NCBI GenBank assembly: GCA_958295785.1
Contig: OY282377.1
Location: 2,742,394 to 2,806,393, forward strand
DNA: 64,000 nucleotides
Direction of reading: 5' to 3'
Origin: an uncultured Latescibacterota bacterium
GTDB taxonomy: Bacteria > Latescibacterota > UBA2968
Under the pieces are notes generated by a model, which saw only the letters and a program-made list of their open reading frames with translations, searched no databases and was not told the DNA's origin. The position numbers and the translations under genes were made by a program. Of the stretch, positions 44,534-51,845 are shown in pieces (the stretch's first letter is position 1; each line of letters begins with the position of its first letter).

Positions 44534-47062
44534 TCAAACAAACTGATTCAACGACACATAGTCCTTGACGTATTCGGGAATGAGTGTGCGGTACTCCGCC
44601 GGCACAGCGCGAAAGTCGTTCAGGGAAAAGACCGCGTTGGTCGCCAGAACCGGGAAGTGCCGCCTGTCGATGATGTCCCGCGTCCCACCGCTGGTGACGT
44701 ATGCCTTGAAGAATGTCTTGATCGCCGGGATGGACTCGACCAAAGCCGGCTTGTGGTCGGCGACGAACTTGGCGAACTCCTCTTCGAGCAACTCGTCTTT
44801 GGACTTGAAGCGCGGGATGAGGTCAAAGACCTTTTCCAGAATCTCGCGCAGGGTCAGGCGGCGGTCCACCGCAGCGGCGCGGCGCAACTTGTCGAGGGTG
44901 TAGTACTCCTCGGGCTTATCGAAAACTTCTCGATTCACATAGTCGATGACCCGGTCCCACTGCCCAGCTTCAACGGCCTCTGCGATGATCTCGTCTCGGC
45001 GCACCGCGTCCGCAAACCGGTCAAAAAACATGCGGTCGATCCGCATCCCCTCCGGCCCAATGCGTTCCTCTCGAATCTCCACGAGCGCGTCCTGCCCCAA
45101 GTGCTGATATGCACCGAGATAGGGCACCCGCTCATCAACGCCTTCCCGGACTTGGCCGCGCTGGGGCCGGGGCAATTCCAACACCTCGTCGTAGTTGAAC
45201 GCGGTCTCGAAGTATTCGCAGTTGCCAAAAAAGTCGAAGAGCTTGAACGCGGTCTTCTCCGGCTCCGCGACCCCGTCCTTCAGGCTGTCGTCGAAAAGCA
45301 GGCCGAGAAAATTGTGTCGCCGAGTGCCGCGGCCCTTGATCTGAATAAAGTCCGTAGGCGAAAAGATGGGTCGGAACAGGCCGAGGTTGAGAATGTCCGG
45401 GCAGTCGTAGCCGGTGGTCATCATCCCGACCGTCACGCAAACCCGGGCCTTGCTCGTGCGGTATTCGGACAGAAAATTGCCCGCGCCGAGCAACTTGTTA
45501 TCGGCAAAGTTGGAGGTAAATAGCTGTGCGTCCTGCACCTGCGACGTGACCTGCACCGCGAAATCCGACTGGTACTTGCCGGGAAACATGCGATAGGCGA
45601 TTTCATTGAGGACCTGGGTCAACCGCGCCGCGTGGTTCTGGCTCACCGCGAAAATGATGGACTTGCCGATCTCGCCGCTGACTGGATCGCGCAGCGCGTT
45701 CTCCATAAACGCCTTGCAAAAAAGCGCGTTGGTCGCATCAGAGAAAAACGCCTTCTCAAATTCGCGTTGCTTATAGGTCGCCTCATGATCCTCGCCCATG
45801 TCGTCGATGAACGAAACGATAAACCCCTCATCGGAAAGGAGTTGCGCGGTCACGTCTGTGCGCGCATCCACCACAGTCGGGTTGATGAGAACGCCATCTC
45901 GCACGCCATCGATCAGGGAATAGCGAAAAGTCGGTTGCCCGCTCTTGCAACCAAAGGTGCGGTATGTGTCGCGCAACAGCCGCCGCTCTGTTTCCCGGGG
46001 ATCAGCCGCATCGGCATGGGCAACGCCTTTCAGATAATCGCACGGCGTGGCCGTCAGCCCCAACTTGTAACCCACGAAATAATCAAACACGGCCCGCGCA
46101 TTGCCGCCAATGGAGCGGTGCGCCTCGTCGGAAATCACCAAATCAAAATCCGTAGGCGAGAAAAGCGACTGGTACTTGTTGTTGAACAACAGGGATTGGA
46201 CCGTGCTAACCACGATCTCGGCACGCCGCCAATCGCCGCGGTTTTCCTTGTAAATCACCGCGTCAAAATCGTTGGCGAGCAAGCCCTGAAACACGTTTGC
46301 GGCCTGGTCTTCCAATTCCAGCCGGTCGACCAAAAACAGCACCCGCCGCGCATTGCCGCTGCGGAGAAACAGCTTGATGACCGCGGCGGAAACGAGCGTC
46401 TTGCCCGTGCCGGTCGCCATTTCAAAGAGAAAGCGGTCCTCGCCATCCTTCACCGCACGTTGCAGCGCGCGAACGGCCCGCACCTGATACGGACGCAAAA
46501 AGCGCAAGCCGTGTTCTTGGTCTTGGATGAACCCCTCGCGCTCATCTGCGTTTCGCCACGCCGCTTCTGCCGCATAATTGGGCCGTTGCGTCAGCGCGAT
46601 ATAGTCATCGCCAACGCGCTCATCGATGAGACGTTGCGGACTGGGCACGACCGTCTTATAGCCCTCTACTGAGTCCAGCGTCGGGAACGCGGTGATGCCG
46701 TAGGGATTACCGCGCTCCAAATCCCAAAAGTAGTGGAGGTTGCCGTTGGACAGAATGACGAACCGGCAGGCCAGCGAACGCGCGTACCGCCGGGCCTGCT
46801 CCTTGCCGACCAGCGGCTCCTTATCCTCGGACTTGGCCTCCAGCACAATGAGCGGAAATCCCCGGTCGTCCAGCAACAGAAAATCGACAAACCCTTTGCT
46901 GTCCCTCTCAAAATCATCCCCCAGACCGTCGAGGTCAGACGCCTTGATGGCGACGCTGAGTTCCAGCCGGATATTGGCGGGCTTATCCCCTTCGGCAAAA
47001 AACCGCCAACCGGCTTTTTTGAGCAACTCGTTAATTTTGACACGCGCCGTGGCTTCATTCAC
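44534..47062 (-). CDS. hsdR: Type I restriction endonuclease subunit R
   Basis: An 842-residue HsdR of the shorter EcoEI/type IB-like kind. The N-terminal nuclease shows GFVDFLLLDDRGFPLIVLEA then K (Asp and Glu-x-Lys of PD-(D/E)XK) near 57-78. The SF2 translocase has EMATGTGKTLVSAAV near 217, VISDEAHRSIGG near 310, GLTATP near 335, and MTTGYDCPDILNL with IQIKGRGTRRHN as motifs V and VI. It translocates DNA and cleaves unmodified DNA in complex with HsdM/HsdS. The start is GTG (47060-47062). Loss of the HsdS tail by IS701 could uncouple restriction from modification. Confidence 0.92.
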   Translation of the reverse strand: MNEATARVKINELLKKAGWRFFAEGDKPANIRLELSVAIKASDLDGLGDDFERDSKGFVDFLLLDDRGFPLIVLEAKSEDKEPLVGKEQARRYARSLACRFVILSNGNLHYFWDLERGNPYGITAFPTLDSVEGYKTVVPSPQRLIDERVGDDYIALTQRPNYAAEAAWRNADEREGFIQDQEHGLRFLRPYQVRAVRALQRAVKDGEDRFLFEMATGTGKTLVSAAVIKLFLRSGNARRVLFLVDRLELEDQAANVFQGLLANDFDAVIYKENRGDWRRAEIVVSTVQSLLFNNKYQSLFSPTDFDLVISDEAHRSIGGNARAVFDYFVGYKLGLTATPCDYLKGVAHADAADPRETERRLLRDTYRTFGCKSGQPTFRYSLIDGVRDGVLINPTVVDARTDVTAQLLSDEGFIVSFIDDMGEDHEATYKQREFEKAFFSDATNALFCKAFMENALRDPVSGEIGKSIIFAVSQNHAARLTQVLNEIAYRMFPGKYQSDFAVQVTSQVQDAQLFTSNFADNKLLGAGNFLSEYRTSKARVCVTVGMMTTGYDCPDILNLGLFRPIFSPTDFIQIKGRGTRRHNFLGLLFDDSLKDGVAEPEKTAFKLFDFFGNCEYFETAFNYDEVLELPRPQRGQVREGVDERVPYLGAYQHLGQDALVEIREERIGPEGMRIDRMFFDRFADAVRRDEIIAEAVEAGQWDRVIDYVNREVFDKPEEYYTLDKLRRAAAVDRRLTLREILEKVFDLIPRFKSKDELLEEEFAKFVADHKPALVESIPAIKTFFKAYVTSGGTRDIIDRRHFPVLATNAVFSLNDFRAVPAEYRTLIPEYVKDYVSLNQFV

Positions 47063-47091
47063 AACGCGCCCTCCCAGATTGTTTTCACGAG

Positions 47092-47542
47092 TAATATAAA
47101 TTGATTTTCTATTGACCTAATGTGATGCGACCCGCAAATGATCCTCTTGACCTTACGCAGTCATTCAGAAAAGCCATTGCAAAATGCCATCCCAAAAAAC
47201 CATCAGACAAACCCATCGCGCACAGCGCGCAAGGCCGTCTCGCAACCCACCTTGCAGGCCAACGCATGTCGTTCTATTACAAAAGTGCTTTGCGCTGTGC
47301 CAGTCCCTCGGCGCATGAGAGCGGCATTTTTTGCTTCCTTTTTTTGCTGTTGAAAAAAAGGAAGTCGCCGCACGCCGTAGGCACAGGCGTAGCCAACGCA
47401 TCGAAGGCAACCCACATGGAGGCAGAACCAAACGCTTTAGACAAGCAACGCATGATCTCTGAGGAACGTCTGTTCCCCATTCCTCATTCCTCCCTGATGG
47501 GAGGCAGGATACGGACAAATAAAAATCAAATGGGTATAATAC
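47092..47542 (-). repeat. ~460-bp inverted-repeat element, copy L2
   Basis: Reverse orientation. Ends are ATAAATTGATTTTCTATTG and AAAAATCAAATGGGTATAAT. The central hairpin at 47334-47364 is CTTCCTTTTTTT / AAAAAAAGGAAG instead of CCTAC / GTAGG, a compensated change. GCACAGCGC and GCGCTGTGC pairing segments and the CCTCCC-ATCA-GGGAGG hairpin are present. It lies immediately upstream of hsdR. Confidence 0.75.
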
Positions 47543-47600
47543 CAAGTGGCAAAACATCTCCCCTCCCCGTTGCGGGAAGGGGCCAGGGAAGGGGGCCATT

Positions 47601-47662
47601 AGCCACAAAAGGCACAGAATGGATTTTGACCTTTTTGTATTTTTGTGCTTCTTGTGGCTATC
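47601..47662. repeat. CCACAAAA inverted-repeat element
   Basis: TAGCCACAAAAGGCACAGAA faces TTTTGTGCTTCTTGTGGCTA, able to form a hairpin over about 60 bp. It lies just past the VOC gene stop and could act as its terminator. Just before it, at 47560-47600, is a diverged CCCCTCCCCGTTGCGGGAAG palindrome. Confidence 0.55.
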
Positions 47663-47680
47663 CCCTCGTGGCAATTGCCT

Positions 47681-48058
47681 TTATCTTTCGAGCAACTCGA
47701 TTTCGTACCCATCCGGGTCATCGACAAACGCCATTTTGCGGCCCGTGGGGAAGGTCAAGCGCCAATCGCCGGGCCAAATGTCAAGCCCTTTCTTTTCCAA
47801 TTCATCGCAAAAGGCGATCAAATCGGGCACGCCGATAGCAAAGTGCATCAAATCTTCGGGCACGTTCAATTCGTAATCATCCGAATAGGTCAGTTCCAGC
47901 GTGTGGGCATTGCCCGGCAATTCCAAGTGGCAGATCTGATTGCCCGCCGGCGATTTGTCCGACCGGCTTTTCAACACAAAACCAAAGTGGTCGCAGTAAT
48001 ACTGGATCGACCTGTCCAAATCGCTGACGCGAATGCGCGTATGGAGAAACACAGCCAT
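47681..48058 (-). CDS. gloA: VOC-family protein, lactoylglutathione-lyase-like
   Basis: 125 residues: AVFLHTRIRVSDLDRSIQYY (first ligand His), LTYSDDYELNVPEDLMHFAI (second half with Glu and His) and AFVDDPDGYEIELLER (last Glu). Order and spacing match glyoxalase I (GloA), which isomerises the methylglyoxal-glutathione hemithioacetal to lactoylglutathione. The pattern ExT-Y after HTLELTY supports GloA over other VOC groups, but a related activity is possible. AAGGAG precedes the ATG at 48058. Confidence 0.75.
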   Translation of the reverse strand: MAVFLHTRIRVSDLDRSIQYYCDHFGFVLKSRSDKSPAGNQICHLELPGNAHTLELTYSDDYELNVPEDLMHFAIGVPDLIAFCDELEKKGLDIWPGDWRLTFPTGRKMAFVDDPDGYEIELLER

Positions 48059-48139
48059 TGAAAACTCCTTTCGGGAGATGGGAAAAAAAAACAGGTCGCG
48101 CAAAGCGGAACCTGAGAAAAAAAAGAAATGGAATGAACA

Positions 48140-48520
48140 CTAAACAACGAGATGCGGCGATGGTGACGGGGGTTTGGCTTTTTTCGCGGGGTCAATGCCC
48201 AGAGCCTGTTGCACCCGGCGGATGGCCAGGCGGTAGTGGCTTTGCACCGCGCTTTTTGAAATTTCCAAAAGCAGCGCGATTTCCGCAAAGGTTTTGCCCT
48301 GCGACCGCAACAACAAGACCTCGTATTTGCGCCCGGTCATCACGGTTTCAATGACGTCCTTAACCTGCGCCAAGCGCACGGGATCAGGCTCGTCGGGCAT
48401 CAGATGGCGGAGGTGACACGGCGCGCCATTTTCCTGCAACGCATCGGAAAGTTGGACGATATCTTCCGGGGCAAAACAAACTTCCCGCACCGTATTGTAA
48501 TGTAGTTTTTCGCGCTTCAT
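48140..48520 (-). CDS. Sigma-region-4 / LuxR-like helix-turn-helix protein
   Basis: 126 residues from the ATG at 48518-48520 (MKREKLHYNTVREVCFAPED). The C-terminal half has the sigma-70 region 4.2 pattern: VMTGRKYEVLLLRSQGKTFA then EIALLLEISKSAVQSHYRLA and IRRVQQAL. There is no sigma region 2, so it is a HTH regulator rather than a complete sigma factor. The N-terminal DIVQLSDALQENGAPCHLRH is unlike known domains I can name. Upstream there is only a weak ribosome-binding site. Confidence 0.65.
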   Translation of the reverse strand: MKREKLHYNTVREVCFAPEDIVQLSDALQENGAPCHLRHLMPDEPDPVRLAQVKDVIETVMTGRKYEVLLLRSQGKTFAEIALLLEISKSAVQSHYRLAIRRVQQALGIDPAKKAKPPSPSPHLVV

Positions 48521-49005
48521 GGTGTCTTGTACCTCACTCAGGTCGTTCTGTTTAGACCGCTGTAATGTAGCGGTTTCAACCCGACTTGGCAAGGGAAAAT
48601 ACCCGTTGCCAGACCGGCGGAGAACTCCTCTCGAAGTTGTAACCCGCTTGTCAAATATCTTGACGAAAAATAATTTATGCTTAAATAAAAGGGCGATCCG
48701 CAGATGGGCGCAGATGGGCGCAGATGCACACAGAGAAGGGAGAAGGGCAGAGGGCAGAGGGTAGGACTTCTCGCTTCTTGCATTTTCGGGCGAGCACGGG
48801 GGCATCGCCCCTACGTTTCTATCCTCGCATCTTATCTTTTGCCACTGACCACTGATTTTGGCCGGATTGCGCTGCGTTGTAGGCTACGCCTGTGCGTCTA
48901 TTCGTTTTGTCATGTACTGTTTCTTGAAGGGAGATACTGATTCCCCTCTTTCTTGTAGGGGGGTAGGTCCCAATAATTTTAAGCCAACTTCTAAGAGAAA
49001 ATAAA
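48521..49005. repeat. Gene-free stretch with several repeat types
   Basis: A tandem GCAGATGGGCGCAGATGGGC lies at about 48700-48722. A REP-like copy at 48785-48815 (CGGGCGAGCACGGGGGCATC then GCCCCTACG) is followed by the same TCTATCCTCGCATCTTATCT tail as at 12720. GTTGTAGGCTACGCCTGTGC lies at 48876, and GGGGGGTAGGTCCCAATAAT with the TTTAAGCCAACTTCTAAGAG tail at 48958-48994, shared with 21265. No gene is seen. Confidence 0.5.
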
Positions 49006-50055
49006 ATGATCGAACTTACCATTGTTGTCGCTGCTGTGATTTTGACCTCGGCTATGTGCTCGCTGTTTGAGGCCGTGCTCTATTCCGTGCCCATCAGCCA
49101 CATTGAAACCATGGCGCGGGAAGGCCAAATATCCGGTCGCATCTTGCGGCGCTTGCGCCAAACCGTTGACCGACCCATTTCGGCGATCTTGTCCCTGAAC
49201 ACCATTTCAAATACAGGCGGCGTGAGTCTGGCCGGGTTTCTCTTTGCAACGGCTGTTATGGGGGAAAAAACGAGTGGGGAATCCTTTGCGGGCATTGCCT
49301 TTTCCATCGCCATGACCTTCGCCATCTTATTTTTGTCCGAACTGCTACCCAAAACCATCGGCGTGGTCTATGCCCGTCCCCTGTCGATCATCATCGCCCG
49401 CCCGCTCCAATTCTTGGTCTGGATATTCGCGCCGTTTATCGCACTGTCGCGCCTGGCCACGCGCTTGGTTGCCAAAGAGCAAAAAGAACAGGATATTTCC
49501 GACGAGGAACTCATTTCGCTCGCGCGGTTGGGCAGGCGCAGCGGCGCGTTAGACCCAACCGAAGCGCGGGTGATCCAAAACATCCTGTCGCTCAAATCCA
49601 AAACCGCAGGGGATGTGATGACGCCCCGAACCGTTGTCTTTTCTCTCAAAGACGACCTCGCGGTTGAAGAAGCCCGCAACCGGCGCGGGATATGGGCTTA
49701 CAGCCGCATTCCCGTTTACGAGAAGGATTATGAAGATATCGTCGGCATTGTGTTGCGCCGCGATATTTTGGCCGCACTGACCGACGACCGGGACAATGCC
49801 AAGTTGTCCGACCTCATGCGCCCCGTGCATTTTGTCGCCGAATCGCACACCCTCGACCGCATTTTGCACATCTTCCTCGAGCAACGCCAACACCTCTTTG
49901 TCGTGATCGACGAATACGGGGGGATGGCAGGCGTTTTGGCCCTCGAAGACATCCTCGAAGAAATTCTCGGCTCTGAAATCGTGGATGAATCCGACCGCGT
50001 TGACGACCTGCGCGAACTCGCCCGCCGCCGCCGACAACAAACGCTAGCAGGATAG
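49006..50055 (+). CDS. CNNM / CorC-type transporter with CBS pair (hemolysin family)
   Basis: 349 residues: a CNNM/DUF21 membrane domain (three helices, with MCSLFEAVLYSVP and LNTISNTGGVSLAG) up to about 150, then FLSELLPKTIGVVYARP. Two CBS motifs follow from about 200 (AGDVMTPRTVVFSLKDDLAV, YEDIVGIVLRRDILAAL, HLFVVIDEYGGMAGVLALED). The C-terminal CorC/HlyC transport domain is missing: the chain stops at RRRQQTLAG just after the CBS pair. The family is linked to Mg2+ or Na+ export. TAAGAGAAAA precedes the ATG. Confidence 0.88.
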   Translation: MIELTIVVAAVILTSAMCSLFEAVLYSVPISHIETMAREGQISGRILRRLRQTVDRPISAILSLNTISNTGGVSLAGFLFATAVMGEKTSGESFAGIAFSIAMTFAILFLSELLPKTIGVVYARPLSIIIARPLQFLVWIFAPFIALSRLATRLVAKEQKEQDISDEELISLARLGRRSGALDPTEARVIQNILSLKSKTAGDVMTPRTVVFSLKDDLAVEEARNRRGIWAYSRIPVYEKDYEDIVGIVLRRDILAALTDDRDNAKLSDLMRPVHFVAESHTLDRILHIFLEQRQHLFVVIDEYGGMAGVLALEDILEEILGSEIVDESDRVDDLRELARRRRQQTLAG

Positions 50056-50077
50056 GCGAGAAGCGAGGGATTAGGAA

Positions 50078-50210
50078 CGTAGGGGCGCGGCCCCTGTGCT
50101 CGCCCGAAAATACAAGATACAAGGCGAATCGCGGAGTACATGGATGACGCGGATGAAAGATGCAAAAATAAAAACGTAGGGGTGCGGCCCCTGTGCCCGC
50201 CCGAAAAAGT
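50078..50210. repeat. Two REP-like repeats flanking a GCGGATGA repeat
   Basis: Copies at about 50080-50108 (GTAGGGGCGCGGCCCCTGTG) and 50177-50205 (GTAGGGGTGCGGCCCCTGTG) are both followed by CTCGCCCGAAAA or CCCGCCCGAAAA. Between them, ATGGATGACGCGGATGAAAG is a copy of another small family. No gene is seen in 50056-50359. Confidence 0.55.
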
Positions 50211-50359
50211 GCAGAGTGCAATGACTGCTGGCTGTTTGTTTTCCTGACCGCTAACCGTTCTTACTTCTTAACTTGAAGGGGCCGGGCGGAGCGGCCTGAC
50301 CACTGGTCACAGGCCACTGGGGTGCCGGGGTTGGACAGACTAACTACTGAGGATTCCTT

Positions 50360-51289
50360 ATGCAAAACCCACTTGCAAGACTGGATTTGAGCCGGTTCCG
50401 CATTGATTCAGAGAGCTTTGTCGGGCAGGCCCTTGAATTGGGGACGCGCTTTGAAAAACTGCCGCCCAATGCAGGGGACGCGCTTTTGGGCTTTTTGCGC
50501 GTGCGGGGCTTGCACTACGGCAAGCGCAACCGGTCGGGCATTGCCATGAGGCGCGAGGATTTGGAACACGGGGTGCGGCAGGCGTTGATTTCGCTGGACT
50601 TGGGCTTGGAGGCGCGTGCAGAGGGCGACTTGAATCGGGCGGTGGAGATCCTCGCGCAGGGCGATTTTGAAGGTTGCCGCAAGCGCGGGTACGAGATCGC
50701 GTTTTTCCGCTTGCAGGAGATGGCCCGCGAGTGTCGGTTGCTGTTGTTGCGGCCCGAAGCCACTGTTTTGCAACCGGAATACCGCGATGTATCCCGTTGG
50801 GCAAAGACGGTGGCAGAGACGTGGTACCGCCCGCCGGATGACGAGGAGGATGCGCCCCAACTGGTGGATCCCAAGCGGGATTACGCGGCTTATACGACCG
50901 CGCTTAGACGCCTTGCGTTTTTGCGATCCATCCCCCAATCCGCGCTGGCAGAGTTGGAAAGCGCGGTTGAGGGGCGCACGTATGACGGGTTGTTACGCAA
51001 TCTCATTCTGGCACTGGCATTGGATTTGGAATCCCTGTTGCCATCCGCAGCGCAGATCGAGGCGTTTTGCCAAAGGTGCTTTGACGCGGGCGCGATGAAG
51101 GCGGGGGGGCGAAGCAAAATTTTTGAGTTGCTGGATCAACAGCTCGAGGCCAGCGTTGAAGACGCCGCGGACCGCACGACCATTCGGCGCGATTTTGAAG
51201 CGGAAATCGAGTTTTTAGAAGAAGCGTCCACCCGTTCTTTCAAAGGCGTATTTTTGTTGCCCAATCGGTCGGAGAGGCGAGAGAGGTAA
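50360..51289 (+). CDS. Uncharacterised protein (possibly DUF6178-like)
   Basis: 309 residues from the ATG at 50360 (MQNPLARLDLSRFRIDSESF) with GAGGA upstream. It is mostly helical by composition, rich in Leu, Arg, Glu and Ala: RAEGDLNRAVEILAQGDFEG, CRKRGYEIAFFRLQEMAREC, LLRNLILALALDLESLLPSA. There is no signal peptide, membrane segment or catalytic motif. It loosely resembles DUF6178-type proteins, but I am not certain. It is a single gene in a repeat-rich setting. Confidence 0.6.
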   Translation: MQNPLARLDLSRFRIDSESFVGQALELGTRFEKLPPNAGDALLGFLRVRGLHYGKRNRSGIAMRREDLEHGVRQALISLDLGLEARAEGDLNRAVEILAQGDFEGCRKRGYEIAFFRLQEMARECRLLLLRPEATVLQPEYRDVSRWAKTVAETWYRPPDDEEDAPQLVDPKRDYAAYTTALRRLAFLRSIPQSALAELESAVEGRTYDGLLRNLILALALDLESLLPSAAQIEAFCQRCFDAGAMKAGGRSKIFELLDQQLEASVEDAADRTTIRRDFEAEIEFLEEASTRSFKGVFLLPNRSERRER

Positions 51290-51291
51290 TT

Positions 51292-51360
51292 AGCCACAAA
51301 AAGCACGAGCGGGGTACAACTGGCGACAGCTAGTTCAAAGGCACAAAGCGCATAGTGGCA
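51292..51360. repeat. CCACAAAA repeat carrying a 30-bp insert
   Basis: TAGCCACAAAAAGCAC is followed at 51307-51336 by an insert (GAGCGGGGTACAACTGGCGA then CAGCTAGTTC) and resumes AAAGGCACAAAGCG. The uninterrupted order (GCAC directly followed by AAAGGGCAC) is seen at 44466, so the insert boundaries are clean. Confidence 0.6.
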
Positions 51361-51397
51361 GGCCCCGTGCCCGCAAAAAAAGTTACTGGATGACTTA

Positions 51398-51509
51398 GAA
51401 GCCCTAACCTAAAGAAATCAAGCGTCTGAAACAGATGCGTGAACACCCGCAGGAACGCCTCAAAGTCGGCCTCTCACAAATCCCTGTCAACGCTTTTTGT
51501 TAGGGACTC
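51398..51509 (+). mobile_element. 112-bp MITE, copy 2
   Basis: It starts GAAGCCCTAACCTAAAG and ends TTTGTTAGGGACTC. It is flanked by TA dinucleotides. The interior is nearly identical to copy 1. Confidence 0.75.
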
Positions 51510-51552
51510 TAAGAGATTTGGAAGTCCTACCCGCCTACTGGGATATTGAAAC

Positions 51553-51711
51553 CTATCGCTTTCACAAAATTTTCAGAACAGACAGACCTACACCCGGCTT
51601 CGCTTCCTTCTATATACTAGGAGATAAACAAGCAAATAATCAAACATATTCAATCTTTCCCGCTCTTTTTTTTCTGACAGACACCTCCCGATCCTGCCCG
51701 TCAAAAAATAT
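51553..51711 (+). repeat. ~158-bp dispersed repeat, copy 1
   Basis: It runs from TATCGCTTTCACAAAATTTT through CTTCCTTCTATATACTAGG to TTTTTTCTGACAG...CGATCCTGCCCGTCAAAA. The second copy is at 63407-63563. The 3' part can form a hairpin ending in a T tract. In both places it lies just to the right of a MITE copy. Confidence 0.6.
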
Positions 51712-51845
51712 GATGAACGCAGATGAACGCGGATTGAGGCTTGCAGGTAGAGCGGAGGATGCAGCAGGTGGGAAGGCCGCAGCGGGGTAATCCGCGTCAT
51801 CCTTTAATCCGCGACAATCCGCGATTCAGACAAATGAGGACAACC

